Positions 36,813 through 46,292 of a stretch of DNA of 48,570 nt are shown in pieces. The stretch is from the NCBI RefSeq assembly GCF_947488985.1, contig NZ_CANLBV010000025.1, forward strand, positions 1-48,570, given 5' to 3'. The translations under genes and the position numbers were made by a program. Source of the DNA: an uncultured Vibrio sp. Lineage in GTDB: Bacteria; Pseudomonadota; Gammaproteobacteria; Enterobacterales; Vibrionaceae. Position 1 is the stretch's first letter, and each line of letters begins with the position of its first letter. The notes under the pieces were generated by a model. It did not search any database, was not told the origin of the DNA, and saw only the letters and a list, made by a program, of their open reading frames with translations.

Positions 36813-36841
36813 TACGGTTTTTTATCTCGATTTACGGGAAA

Positions 36842-37183
36842 CTAAACGCTAAACGAGGCACCACAGCCGCATGTCGTGGTTGCATTCGGATTATTAACAA
36901 AGAAACGCGCACCTTCTAGGCCTTCGGTGTAATCCACCATACCACCCACTAGGTATTGCAGGCTCATAGGATCGACAACCAGCGTTACCCCGCTGTTAAC
37001 AATCGTAGTGTCGCCATCATTTACTTTTTCATCAAATGTGAAGCCGTACTGGAAACCACTACAACCGCCACCGGTAATGTATACACGCAGTTTTAGTTCT
37101 GGGTTCTCTTCTTCTGCAATCAACGTTTTTACACGAATCGCAGCCGCATCAGAAAAAGACAATGGGATATTTACTTCGCTCAC
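36842..37183 (-). CDS. erpA: A-type iron-sulfur carrier ErpA
   Basis: A 113-residue A-type carrier that passes Fe-S clusters to apo-proteins, including isoprenoid-synthesis enzymes. The three cluster cysteines are present: Cys41 in GGGCSGFQY, and Cys105 and Cys107 in [12 protein letters not shown]. It is divergent from hemL across a gap of about 300 bases, as in V. cholerae. Confidence 0.96.
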   Translation of the reverse strand: MSEVNIPLSFSDAAAIRVKTLIAEEENPELKLRVYITGGGCSGFQYGFTFDEKVNDGDTTIVNSGVTLVVDPMSLQYLVGGMVDYTEGLEGARFFVNNPNATTTCGCGASFSV

Positions 37184-37479
37184 GACAACCTCTCTTACCT
37201 ATCTCAAAAACAACATGATACAAATCTAATTCGAGACCATAGCTGTTGAGTATTTATTTATATTCCGATGATTATCCAATACCTGACTGAAACGTTCAAG
37301 TATTCACCACAGGATCCTTACTTTTAGCGCGGAAAATGGGGCAATACCAGTCAGTGAAGGCGTGCGACGGCACAAAACAACCAGATTCGGGCGATTATCT
37401 GGGCGAAAGCATTCCTAGTTGGATTCGGGATAGGTACAATGCGTGCCAATTGGTCCGACAGTCAAAAGAGGATATATCA

Positions 37480-38775
37480 ATGACCAAATCAGCAGAGCTG
37501 TACGAAAAAGCACAGCAAACTATTCCTGGTGGCGTAAACTCTCCAGTTCGTGCATTCAATGGCGTAGGTGGTTCGCCAATCTTCGTTGAACGCGCTGATG
37601 GCCCACTTATTTTTGATGCTGATGGTAAAGCATATATCGATTACGTTGGCTCTTGGGGTCCAATGATCCTTGGTCACAACCACGTTGTTATCCGTGATGC
37701 CGTTATTGAAGCAGCTCAACGCGGTCTTAGCTTCGGTGCGCCAACCGAAACTGAAATCAAAATGGCTGAGCTTGTATCTGAGATGGTTCCATCAATGGAA
37801 CAGCTACGTATGGTGAGCTCAGGTACAGAAGCAACAATGAGTGCGATTCGTCTTGCTCGTGGCTTCACTGGTCGTGACAAAATTCTTAAGTTTGAAGGCT
37901 GCTACCACGGCCACGCAGACAGCCTACTTGTAAAAGCAGGTTCTGGTGCACTGACTTTAGGTCAACCAAGCTCCCCAGGCGTTCCAGCTGATTTTGCTAA
38001 GCACACGCTGACTGCAACCTTCAACAACCTAGATTCAGTACGTGAGCTATTCGCAGCGAACAAAGGCGAGATCTCGTGCATCATCGTTGAGCCAGTTGCG
38101 GGCAACATGAACTGTATCCCACCGGTAGAAGGCTTCCACGAAGGTCTACGTGAAATCTGTGACCAAGAAGGTGCATTACTGATCTTTGATGAAGTCATGA
38201 CGGGCTTTCGCGTAGCTGAAGGTTGCGCTCAGGCTTACTACAACATCAAACCAGACCTAACGTGCCTAGGTAAAGTAATCGGCGGCGGCATGCCTGTGGG
38301 TGCTTTTGGTGGTCGTAAAGAAGTGATGCAATACATCGCACCAACCGGCCCTGTTTACCAAGCAGGTACACTTTCAGGCAACCCAGTTGCGATGGCTGCT
38401 GGTTACGCATGTTTGCAGCTTCTAAGAGAAGAAGGCAACGAAAAACGCCTAGCTTCAAAAACCAAGCAGCTGGCGAATGGCTTCAAGCAACTTGCTGACA
38501 AGCACGGCATCCCAATGCTAGTACACCAAGTTGGCGGTATGTTTGGTTTCTTCTTCACCGATCAAGAAACGGTGACGTGCTACGAAGATGTAACTAAGTG
38601 TGATGTAGAACGCTTTAAGCGCTTCTTCCACCTAATGTTGGATCACGGTGTTTACCTAGCACCTTCAGCATTCGAAGCCAGCTTTACTTCCCTTGCGCAT
38701 GGTTCAAAAGAACTTGATGCGACACTAGAAGCAGCAGATCGATCTCTTGCGATCATTGCGGCTGAAAGCAAATAA
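37480..38775 (+). CDS. hemL: glutamate-1-semialdehyde 2,1-aminomutase HemL
   Basis: A 431-residue PLP enzyme that makes 5-aminolevulinate for heme. I use the ATG at 37480, which follows AGAGGA at the right distance and gives [20 protein letters not shown], the family start. The frame is open for 48 more codons upstream, but those residues match nothing in the family. The PLP lysine is Lys265 in [13 protein letters not shown], the same number as in E. coli. The gene ends at a strong terminator. Confidence 0.97.
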   Translation: MTKSAELYEKAQQTIPGGVNSPVRAFNGVGGSPIFVERADGPLIFDADGKAYIDYVGSWGPMILGHNHVVIRDAVIEAAQRGLSFGAPTETEIKMAELVSEMVPSMEQLRMVSSGTEATMSAIRLARGFTGRDKILKFEGCYHGHADSLLVKAGSGALTLGQPSSPGVPADFAKHTLTATFNNLDSVRELFAANKGEISCIIVEPVAGNMNCIPPVEGFHEGLREICDQEGALLIFDEVMTGFRVAEGCAQAYYNIKPDLTCLGKVIGGGMPVGAFGGRKEVMQYIAPTGPVYQAGTLSGNPVAMAAGYACLQLLREEGNEKRLASKTKQLANGFKQLADKHGIPMLVHQVGGMFGFFFTDQETVTCYEDVTKCDVERFKRFFHLMLDHGVYLAPSAFEASFTSLAHGSKELDATLEAADRSLAIIAAESK

Positions 38776-38811
38776 TCGAAAGCACTTTAAAATTGCTAGT
38801 CGATTGAATTT

Positions 38812-38840
38812 AGGGCTGCATTGGATGCAGCCCTTTTTAT
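38812..38840 (+). terminator. terminator of hemL
   Basis: AGGGCTGCA pairs with TGCAGCCCT (9 bp, loop TTGGA) followed by TTTTTAT, 36 bases after the stop codon. Confidence 0.88.
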
Positions 38841-39000
38841 ATATTGTTTTCTTACGTCACAAATATAGCGGCTTTTTTCAGTACTTTTTCTTAGCATTGC
38901 TTGTCTTTACCGCAACATTCCATAATCATAACTCCTCATTGCTAACTCTCTGTTTTGCAGCCATTATAAAGTCAGAACGCTAATATAGAGACCATTTACC

Positions 39001-40086
39001 GTGCCAGAAAAAATAAAAATCAATTCCAGCCACTGGGTGATCATCATCGCCCTACTCGCGGCTGCTTACGCCTGTTACTTGCTCATTGAACCCTATGTGA
39101 ACTCAATCGTAATGGCCTTTATCATTTCACTATTGATGTTCCCGGTCCATGACTGGCTTGAAAAGAAGATGCCGGATAGAAAAAATACCGTCTCTCTGCT
39201 TTCTTGTGTGATCTTAACCTTTATTATCGTGATCCCTTTATTGGCAGTCTTTGCCGCGATTGTGCAGCAAGGCTCTCTGTTTTCTCAAAACACCTATCAA
39301 TGGGTGACACACGGCGGCATTCAAACCTTATTCGAGCACCCTATCGTCGTTAAAGCCATGTCTTTCATTAATAACTACCTGCCTTTTGACAACATTGAAC
39401 CTCAAACCATTGCGCAGAAAGTCGGTGAGTTCGCGACTAGCTTTGGTTCAAAACTGGTGGGGATCAGTGCCAAGATTTTAGGTGATGCGACTAGCTTCTT
39501 AATGGATTTTTTCTTGATGCTGTTTGTTCTGTTTTTCTTATTAAGAGATCACGACAAAATCATCACTGTCACTCGTCATATTCTGCCTCTGTCTCGTAGC
39601 CAAGAAGACAAGCTTCTAGCAGAAATTGAACAAGTTTCTAAATCGGCAGTCATGGGGTCATTCTTAACCGCCATTGCGCAAGGCTTTGCTGGCGGGTTTG
39701 GTATGTGGCTAGCAGGCTTCCCGGGGTTATTCTGGGGAACCATGATGGGGTTTGCGTCCTTTATTCCTGTGGTGGGAACCGCACTCATTTGGATCCCAGC
39801 AGCCGCCTACTTGTTCCTGACTGGTGATACCACGTGGGCCATCTTCCTCACCGCTTACTGTGCGATCATTGTCGGGTCAATCGATAATTTGCTACGCCCG
39901 CTACTGATGCAAGGCAGTGCTGGCATGAACACCCTGATGATCTTCTTCTCGTTATTGGGTGGTATTCAGCTATTTGGCTTAATTGGTCTTATCTACGGAC
40001 CACTGATTTTCGCGATCACTATCGTCCTGTTCAACATTTACGATGAAGAGTTTAAGGACTTTTTAGACCAACAAGACAACAGTTAA
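39001..40086 (+). CDS. AI-2E (PerM/YdiK-like) family membrane protein
   Basis: A 361-residue inner-membrane protein with about 7-8 hydrophobic segments, of the AI-2E transporter family (UPF0118). Typical stretches are FLMDFFLMLFVLFFLLRDHD, MMGFASFIPVVGTALIWIPA and a C-terminal GGIQLFGLIGLIYGPLIFAI. The family includes the proposed AI-2 exporter TqsA and Na+(Li+)/H+ antiporters, so the substrate is open. It starts with GTG at 39001 behind a weak GAGA. It lies between hemL and rsmC and ends in a terminator just before rsmC. Confidence 0.85.
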   Translation: MPEKIKINSSHWVIIIALLAAAYACYLLIEPYVNSIVMAFIISLLMFPVHDWLEKKMPDRKNTVSLLSCVILTFIIVIPLLAVFAAIVQQGSLFSQNTYQWVTHGGIQTLFEHPIVVKAMSFINNYLPFDNIEPQTIAQKVGEFATSFGSKLVGISAKILGDATSFLMDFFLMLFVLFFLLRDHDKIITVTRHILPLSRSQEDKLLAEIEQVSKSAVMGSFLTAIAQGFAGGFGMWLAGFPGLFWGTMMGFASFIPVVGTALIWIPAAAYLFLTGDTTWAIFLTAYCAIIVGSIDNLLRPLLMQGSAGMNTLMIFFSLLGGIQLFGLIGLIYGPLIFAITIVLFNIYDEEFKDFLDQQDNS

Positions 40087-40138
40087 TCAACTCATCAACG
40101 ACTTGGTGACTGAACGAGTATTAAACACTTCAAGCTTT

Positions 40139-40173
40139 GGGCGGATTATGCGAAAATCCGCCCTCATTTTTTG
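40139..40173 (+). terminator. terminator between the AI-2E gene and rsmC
   Basis: GGGCGGATT pairs with AATCCGCCC (9 bp, 7-base loop) and is followed by TCATTTTTTG. It ends only 24 bases before the rsmC ATG, so the rsmC promoter must overlap it, or rsmC depends on read-through. Confidence 0.8.
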
Positions 40174-40196
40174 CTAACGATTCAATAGAGTGTCCT

Positions 40197-41219
40197 ATGT
40201 CCGCCTATATTGCCCCAAGCCAAATTGCCCAACGTCAACTCGCCTACTTTGAAGGCAAACATGTTTTAGTTGCTGGTGAGGCAGAAGACTTATTCCCAGT
40301 TGAATTAGCCAAGCATTGTGAATCAGTTTCTGTGTTTACCTCAAACTACAGTTACTACCGCCAGCTTGAAGGTCACAATAGCATTCAGCGTTTCTATGGC
40401 GCTGAGTTTACCCAACAGACCAAAGCCGATCTGGTGATGCTGTATTGGCCAAAGGCAAAAGCGGAGGCCGAGTTTTTATTAGCGATGCTGTTTGCCAATC
40501 TAGGCAAAGAGACTGAGATCGTTGTGGTTGGTGAGAACCGTTCAGGCGTGAAAAGCATCGAGAAAATGTTTGCCCCTTACGGAAAAGTCGTTAAATACGA
40601 TTCAGCACGTCGTTGTTCTTTCTACTGGGGTCAATGCTTCGAACAGCCACCAGCATTCAACCTGCAAGACTGGTTTAAAACCTACACGGTTAACATTGAT
40701 GAGCAACCTTTGATCGTAAAAAGTCTTCCTGGAGTCTTCAGTCACGGTGAATTCGATGCCGGTAGCCAACTTCTGCTGGATACCCTACCAAAGCTTAAAG
40801 GCAAAGTGTTGGACTTTGGTTGTGGAGCTGGCGTGCTAGGCGCGGTAATGGTCTCTCGTCACCCTGATATAGAGCTCGAAATGTGCGACATCAGCGCATT
40901 TGCCGTGGCATCAAGCCAAGCAACGTTAGCTGCAAATGGTCTGACGGGTAAAGTCTTTGCCTCAGATGTCTATTCTGATACATCACAAGACTACCAATTC
41001 ATCATCAGTAACCCGCCATTTCACTCCGGTTTAGATACCAGCTACAGCGCTACTGAAACCTTACTGGCACAGGCACCGCAACACTTAAAGCGCTCGGGTG
41101 AGATGATCATCGTAGCCAACAGCTTCTTAAAATACATTCCAATTATTGAACAAGCGTTTGGAAAATGCGCGACTCTAAATAAGACCACCAAATTCGCGAT
41201 CTACCACGCAAATAAATAG
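40197..41219 (+). CDS. rsmC: 16S rRNA m2G1207 methyltransferase RsmC
   Basis: A 340-residue two-domain methyltransferase. The degenerate N-terminal domain (1-160) helps fold the C-terminal catalytic domain, which carries the SAM motif [15 protein letters not shown] and the NPPFHSG motif of guanine-N2 methyltransferases. I start at the ATG at 40197 ([15 protein letters not shown]), the family start; 20 upstream open codons run through the preceding terminator hairpin and cannot be real. E. coli RsmC has about 343 residues. Confidence 0.95.
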   Translation: MSAYIAPSQIAQRQLAYFEGKHVLVAGEAEDLFPVELAKHCESVSVFTSNYSYYRQLEGHNSIQRFYGAEFTQQTKADLVMLYWPKAKAEAEFLLAMLFANLGKETEIVVVGENRSGVKSIEKMFAPYGKVVKYDSARRCSFYWGQCFEQPPAFNLQDWFKTYTVNIDEQPLIVKSLPGVFSHGEFDAGSQLLLDTLPKLKGKVLDFGCGAGVLGAVMVSRHPDIELEMCDISAFAVASSQATLAANGLTGKVFASDVYSDTSQDYQFIISNPPFHSGLDTSYSATETLLAQAPQHLKRSGEMIIVANSFLKYIPIIEQAFGKCATLNKTTKFAIYHANK

Positions 41220-41229
41220 CCCTTCTTAC

Positions 41230-41260
41230 ACAGCGCAGGGTTACTTTCTGCGCTGTCTGT
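41230..41260 (+). terminator. hairpin after rsmC
   Basis: ACAGCGCAG pairs with CTGCGCTGT (9 bp, 9-base loop). The following CTGTTCATATT is only moderately U-rich. Confidence 0.55.
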
Positions 41261-41432
41261 TCATATTATTAGCAAAAAATCATAAAAGTGAGCTTTTGCA
41301 CACGCTTTAAATACCACTAACTTGTCAAAGTGAAAAAACTCGTTAATTTCGTTAAATTGGAACCTGTCACTCTATTCTCTGCCCTTGTTTTATTCGGTTA
41401 GCAGTACATCAAAGGAAAGTAGTACCCAATTT

Positions 41433-44400
41433 ATGTTTAGATTCTATCGAAAGCAGAAGTTTCAGCGCCTTCAAAGTACCCTAATGTTGGCGTTTCTAGC
41501 CCTCAGTATTACCCCAGTGACTCTTATCGCGATATTTTTCCTCCAATCGCACAGTCAAGATCTTCAGGAACAAAGCACCTCGCACCTTGTTTCTGTGCGT
41601 GATACCAAACAGCAGCAAATTGTTGATTATCTAGAAGCTCAAGAGTCTCAAGTCATCGGCTTTGTACGCTCAGAGTTAGCCAATGCCAGTGGCGGGCGAT
41701 TTTATGGTTTGATCAATGCTTTCCAACGATTGGGGTTAGATATTGACGAGGCTCGCAACAATGCTCAGCAGCGCTACATTCAGGGATCTGGCGATCAAAT
41801 CAAAACGTCGATTCTTCCAGAGTCCAGTAGCTTTATTGGCAGCGAGCGTTATCGACTACTTCACAAGCGCTACCATAATGCTTACCTAGAGCTGCTTAAA
41901 CGCTCTGATTTTGACGATATTTTATTGGTTGATATCAACGGTAACGTCGCTTATTCCGTCTTTAAAAATGATGATTACGGCACCAACCTGCTGACTGGAA
42001 AATACAAGGACTCCAACCTAGGTATTACCTTTCAACGACTAGCGAAAGACGTAACCGACCGACGCAAATCTAACGAAGATTACACGCCGGTTATCGTTTC
42101 TGACTTTAAAGACGAGAACGGCAAGCAGACCGCATGGCTCGGCGCCCCTATCGTACAACAGGGCTATCTACACAGTTATGCCATGTTCAGACTGCCAATG
42201 AATGGCATCACTAAGCTTATCGCTGATCTAAACAAAAGCTCTAACATCCAAACCTTGTTGGTCGGCAGTGATTACCTCACTCGCAGCCTTGCGCACTCAC
42301 AAGCATCGATCGACTTGAGCTTCAACGTGATTAACAAAGCATTAGCGGGCGAAACAGCGGTTGGTACCTTCAATAATGCTCAAGATCAGGCAATTATCGC
42401 CGCCTATACGCCAATTGCACTTAAGCATATAACTTGGGCGCTGGTAGTTGAGCTTCCAGAAAAAGAGGCATTCGCACGGGTTCACCAGCTAGAAAAGATC
42501 TTCGTGATTGTGATGTTTACTGCGATAATTCTGGTAGTTGTCGCCTCTCACTACCTATCTAATTTCATCACGTCGCCTCTACTTAAGCTCACTTGGGCCG
42601 CAGAGAAAGTCTCGGCGGGTGATCTGGATGAAACCATGATCAACACCCAACGCAAAGATGAGATAGGCCGTTTAGCTGTCAGCTTTGAGCGAATGCAACG
42701 CTCGATTCGCGACAAACTGCAGCTGATAAAAAATCAAAATGATGCTCTTGAAGACAACCTAAAAACCATTCAAAAACAGAATCAAGAGTTGCAACTGGCG
42801 AACAAACTCAAAGATGAGTTCTTAGCCACCACCTCACACGAACTCAGAACCCCACTTCATGGCATGGTTGGCATCGCCGAAGCGCTCATTTCTGGAGCCA
42901 ATGGTCCTATTCCGGCTAACCAAAAGTACCAACTCGATATCATCATCAATAGCGGCCAAAGATTGACGACCTTGGTTGATGATCTACTCGACTACCACAA
43001 GATGCGCTATGGCAGCTTAGATATTAAGAAATCGGCGGTGGATTTGTCTGCAGCCACCAGCTTGGTGCTCGAACTTTCCCATCACCTGTTGGGGAACAAG
43101 CCGATCCGCATTATTAACCAGGTACCGAGTGATTTAGGACTGGTTTCATCCGATCCTCAACGACTGGAACAAGTGATGTATAACTTGGTCGGTAATGCCA
43201 TCAAGTACACCTCGGAAGGCAAAATTGTTATCTCAGCCAGCGCGATCGACGACAACATTCGTGTGCAAGTGGTCGATACCGGTCAAGGCATACCTGCAGA
43301 GTATCTTGAACACATCTTTGAGCCCCTGATTCAAGCGGGTCCAGATGCCAGCAACTATCGCCAAGGTGCAGGGCTTGGATTATCCATTAGCCGTCAACTG
43401 ATCGAGCTGATGGGAGGCTCATTGTACGTCAGCAGTCAACCGATGCTCGGCACCACGTTCAGCTTTACCTTGCCTTTGGCGAGCCAAGAAGAGCTCAATA
43501 GTTACAATGAATCTAGCCATTACTCACACTTCCAAACACCAGAGCGGATTGATAATAGCCAGCAGCAAAGCAGTGCTATCCTTGAAAACCCAGATGGCCC
43601 ATTACTGGTTATTGCCGATGATGAACCAGTGAACCTACGCATACTCGACAGCTTCTTAAAATTAGAGGGCTATCGAGTTCGCACCGCATGTGACGGACCA
43701 GAGACCATTGAGTTAATTGAAAAAGAAAAACCAGAGCTGCTTCTGCTCGACATCATGATGCCCGGCATGAGTGGTTATCAGGTGTGCGAAGCTTTGCGCA
43801 AACACTATGACCACGCTCAGTTACCAATCATCATGCTGACCGCACTTAACCAAGCACAAGACCGTGTCCGAGGTTTCGAAGCTGGGGCCAATGACTACTT
43901 ATCAAAACCGTTTAACAAGCAAGAGCTGGCGGCTCGAATCACAGCGCACTTAACGGCCAGTAAAGCAGAGCAAAGACGCATTGAAAATGACCAACTGCAA
44001 CTTGAGCTCAAACATCGAGCGATGGTTGAGGCTAACCTGCTAGAAACACAAGGACGCCTCCTAGAACAATTAGAGTCAGCACCAGAAGCTATCATCTGTA
44101 TTCGTGATGACCAACGAATTCGCTTTGCCAACGAAGCGGCTGCTAAGCTCTTTAGACGCAGTCAAGAGCAACTCAAGCGCTCAATGGCCGATGAAATCAT
44201 CGCACCCAAATACCTGAATGTTGAACAGGCTCACTACTGTGGTGATATTGATATCTATATTGATGATACCCGTCAGCGCATACCAAGTGATATCCTTAAG
44301 CTGCCGGAAGGGGCTGGGCTCGACACCATGTACATCTTTAATGTCGGAGGTGGTGTTAACTCAAACCGAATCAACAACCTTGAGACAGCCGTAGAGGCAC

Positions 44401-44828
44401 TTTCAAGCTATGCCTTTGAAGGCGACAAAGATAAGTTGCAACAGCTAAAAGAACTTGGCGGAGAGTTTACTCGCCTTGCGGATAAAGCAACCGGTGAGGG
44501 GAAAAACAAGCAAGAGTTAATGAGAGAAGTCTTGGTCGAGGTGATGACCAATGCCATCACCTACTGGGAGTCGGTGACCGGAGAAACCAAGTTTGCTTTC
44601 GCTGAAAAGAGCGGACTATGGCGCGTCTACCTAGACAGAAGTACGCTACAAACTCGGACGCTAGACAAGTATCTGCGTGCAGAAACCCTACCTAAAACGC
44701 CTCGCTGGCGCACGGTATTAAGCTCGATTGACTTCATACTGGAACACTGCCAAGAGCAAACGCCAGAGAGAACTCATATTGAGACACTCAGAGATAAACT
44801 ACAGATGCTATTAACTAAGGCGTGTTGA
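41433..44828 (+). CDS. chiS: ChiS, hybrid sensor kinase controlling chitin use
   Basis: A 1131-residue inner-membrane hybrid kinase. Membrane segment 1 (about 17-37), a large periplasmic sensor region, and segment 2 (about 356-376) lead to HAMP, a coiled coil, HisKA with phospho-acceptor His469 (TTSHELRTPLHG), HATPase motifs (NAIKYT; DTGQGIP; GAGLGLS) and a receiver with Asp773 (LLLLDIMMPG). The C-terminal 260 residues include a PAS-like part and, in V. cholerae, a non-canonical DNA-binding domain. In V. cholerae ChiS binds periplasmic chitin-binding protein and activates chitin genes as a one-component regulator. I start at the ATG at 41433; 16 codons upstream are open from a TTG. Here an IS remnant, not the chitin operon, follows directly. 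Confidence 0.93.
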   Translation: MFRFYRKQKFQRLQSTLMLAFLALSITPVTLIAIFFLQSHSQDLQEQSTSHLVSVRDTKQQQIVDYLEAQESQVIGFVRSELANASGGRFYGLINAFQRLGLDIDEARNNAQQRYIQGSGDQIKTSILPESSSFIGSERYRLLHKRYHNAYLELLKRSDFDDILLVDINGNVAYSVFKNDDYGTNLLTGKYKDSNLGITFQRLAKDVTDRRKSNEDYTPVIVSDFKDENGKQTAWLGAPIVQQGYLHSYAMFRLPMNGITKLIADLNKSSNIQTLLVGSDYLTRSLAHSQASIDLSFNVINKALAGETAVGTFNNAQDQAIIAAYTPIALKHITWALVVELPEKEAFARVHQLEKIFVIVMFTAIILVVVASHYLSNFITSPLLKLTWAAEKVSAGDLDETMINTQRKDEIGRLAVSFERMQRSIRDKLQLIKNQNDALEDNLKTIQKQNQELQLANKLKDEFLATTSHELRTPLHGMVGIAEALISGANGPIPANQKYQLDIIINSGQRLTTLVDDLLDYHKMRYGSLDIKKSAVDLSAATSLVLELSHHLLGNKPIRIINQVPSDLGLVSSDPQRLEQVMYNLVGNAIKYTSEGKIVISASAIDDNIRVQVVDTGQGIPAEYLEHIFEPLIQAGPDASNYRQGAGLGLSISRQLIELMGGSLYVSSQPMLGTTFSFTLPLASQEELNSYNESSHYSHFQTPERIDNSQQQSSAILENPDGPLLVIADDEPVNLRILDSFLKLEGYRVRTACDGPETIELIEKEKPELLLLDIMMPGMSGYQVCEALRKHYDHAQLPIIMLTALNQAQDRVRGFEAGANDYLSKPFNKQELAARITAHLTASKAEQRRIENDQLQLELKHRAMVEANLLETQGRLLEQLESAPEAIICIRDDQRIRFANEAAAKLFRRSQEQLKRSMADEIIAPKYLNVEQAHYCGDIDIYIDDTRQRIPSDILKLPEGAGLDTMYIFNVGGGVNSNRINNLETAVEALSSYAFEGDKDKLQQLKELGGEFTRLADKATGEGKNKQELMREVLVEVMTNAITYWESVTGETKFAFAEKSGLWRVYLDRSTLQTRTLDKYLRAETLPKTPRWRTVLSSIDFILEHCQEQTPERTHIETLRDKLQMLLTKAC

Positions 44829-44906
44829 ACTTTCATGAGTGCTTTTTGAACAGCATGGTAAAGGGTTATAATTTGCTTCGCCAAAAGTAAAACCATAACC
44901 AATACC

Positions 44907-45164
44907 ATGCCAAGAACAATGCTAATTGATATTCGATGGGAACTGCTACTCCAAGTTATGAAAAGTACAGGTCGTATTTACGATAAAGCTGAACATCGAA
45001 TGACATTTGAAGGAATACTTTATCGAATGAGGACAGGTATTCCTTGGCGAGATCTACCCTCTGAGTTCGGAGAGTGGAGTACCGTTTACAGACGATTTAA
45101 TCTTTGGTCAAAGAAATGGATTTTAAAGGACTCAGTTTTCGTGCAAACTCTTTCAATGGCTTAA
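44907..45164 (+). pseudogene. truncated IS5-family transposase (N-terminal part)
   Basis: Eighty-five residues that match only the N-terminal DUF4096-type part of IS5-group transposases (MPRTMLIDIRWELLLQVM; YRMRTGIPWRDLPSEFGEW; VYRRFNLWSKK). The catalytic DDE domain is missing. Homology seems to stop near 45130, where the opposite-strand ISL3 remnant begins, and the last ten or so codons are probably read from the ISL3 side. A TTATAAT-like promoter box lies about 40 bases upstream. The fragment starts only 78 bases after chiS. Confidence 0.8.
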
Positions 45165-46154
45165 TTCCACTCTCTTGTACCTGTTCATACCCGCACCCCA
45201 GAGCCCCTTAGCGTGCCTTTCTGACTCACAATACCAAAGCTCTTTGAGTTGGGCTCCGAGTATATAAGTGGTCATCAAATCCTTATTGATATTCAATATT
45301 TCGGTAAGGTAGCTGTCTTGCCGAGTATTTAAGTTGCCTCTATTTTTCAACAACACCCAGCGTGAGCGCTTGACCCATTGCCTCGCTTTTTTATCTTGCT
45401 TGAGTTTGTTGGCTTGGTCGACTCTGACTCTATCCATCACTTCACGACCGAACTTAGCAACAACGTGGAATAAGTCGTAAACGATTTTTGCGTTCGGGCA
45501 GTGCGCTTGAACTTCAAGGTCAAAAGCCGTATTCATGTCCATCGCGACCGCTTCGATATTGCTGCCATGCTTACCTAACAGCTCGAAGAATGGTCGTATG
45601 TCCTTGCGGCTACGGCCTAACCCTATCCAAATGACTTGGTGAGTCTTAGCGTCAGCGATGACAGTGGCATACCGATGCCCTTTAAAGATGGCAAACTCGT
45701 CCATGACGAGTTGCCTTAGTTCTTCCCATTTCACTGACGGTACCACTTGTTTAAGTCGGCGTTTATCTATCTCTTTAATCGTGTGCCAATGAACGCTAGT
45801 TAGCTGAGAAATATGCTTAATGGGAAGAAGGGGTAAAAGTTGTTCTATATAGCTTTTTAGGCGCTTCGTTATACGAGCATAAGGCTCTAACCAAGATAGC
45901 GACTCTGTTTTTATACCGCAGTTACGACACTTAATCCTTCGTGTTTGAACGGAAAGTTCAACAGGAACACCGAGTAACATGGCCTCTTTCACATGGCGCC
46001 ATTGATACTCATGGATGGCTTCGGCTTCAAGACCACAAAGGCATTTAGCCTCAGAATTAGGTTTAAGAGTCAGGGTAATAAGTGATACTGTCTGGTGAGA
46101 CTTTACTATTTGAAAGCCTTCCCAGAATGAAGATAGGAAAGTATGATTCGGCAT
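45153..46154 (-). pseudogene. ISL3-family transposase, frameshifted and truncated
   Basis: The open frame of 333 residues has the zinc-ribbon start (CLCGLEAE...IKCRNCGIKTES), the HTH region (ISQLTSVHWHTIKEIDKRRL) and the first two acidic DDE residues (VMDEFAIFKGHRY; AVAMDMNTAF). It then loses homology after AKGLWGA. A different frame directly after this point reads YEQVQESGIKPLKEFARKL, the expected continuation, so one base (an A on the plus strand between 45191 and 45192, restoring a Trp codon) appears deleted. The last 60-70 residues with the catalytic Glu are absent. The enzyme cannot be active. Confidence 0.8.
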
Positions 46155-46155
46155 G

Positions 46156-46217
46156 AAAACGGTAGTTTGTGTATGATTTTTGTTTGGCGACTAAACCATA
46201 TCACTTACTACCGTTTT
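46156..46217 (+). repeat. 11-base inverted repeat in front of the ISL3 transposase
   Basis: AAAACGGTAGT (46156-46166) and ACTACCGTTTT (46207-46217) are perfect inverted repeats 40 bases apart. On the plus strand the second arm runs into a T-rich stretch. It could block transcripts entering the element from the left. Confidence 0.55.
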
Positions 46218-46292
46218 TGTTTTTAGTTCCCGCTAATCCGCGATGAACCTAAAATAATCCATTTAAGTAAATGTTAGCCTACTTTTTGGCCC

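Larger units (their letters stand above)
45130..46250 (-). mobile_element. ISL3-family insertion sequence remnant
   Basis: This region holds the ISL3-type transposase and its upstream end. The likely outer end is near 46250, where on the minus strand GGTTCATCGCGGATTAGCGG begins, with the G/C pattern of ISL3 terminal repeats. The other end is lost at the join with the IS5 fragment near 45130. No target-site duplication can be defined. Confidence 0.55.

Noticed and set aside
37336..37479. N-terminal extension of hemL by 48 residues
   Set aside because: The extension matches nothing in the family, while the ATG at 37480 has a good ribosome binding site and puts the PLP lysine at 265.
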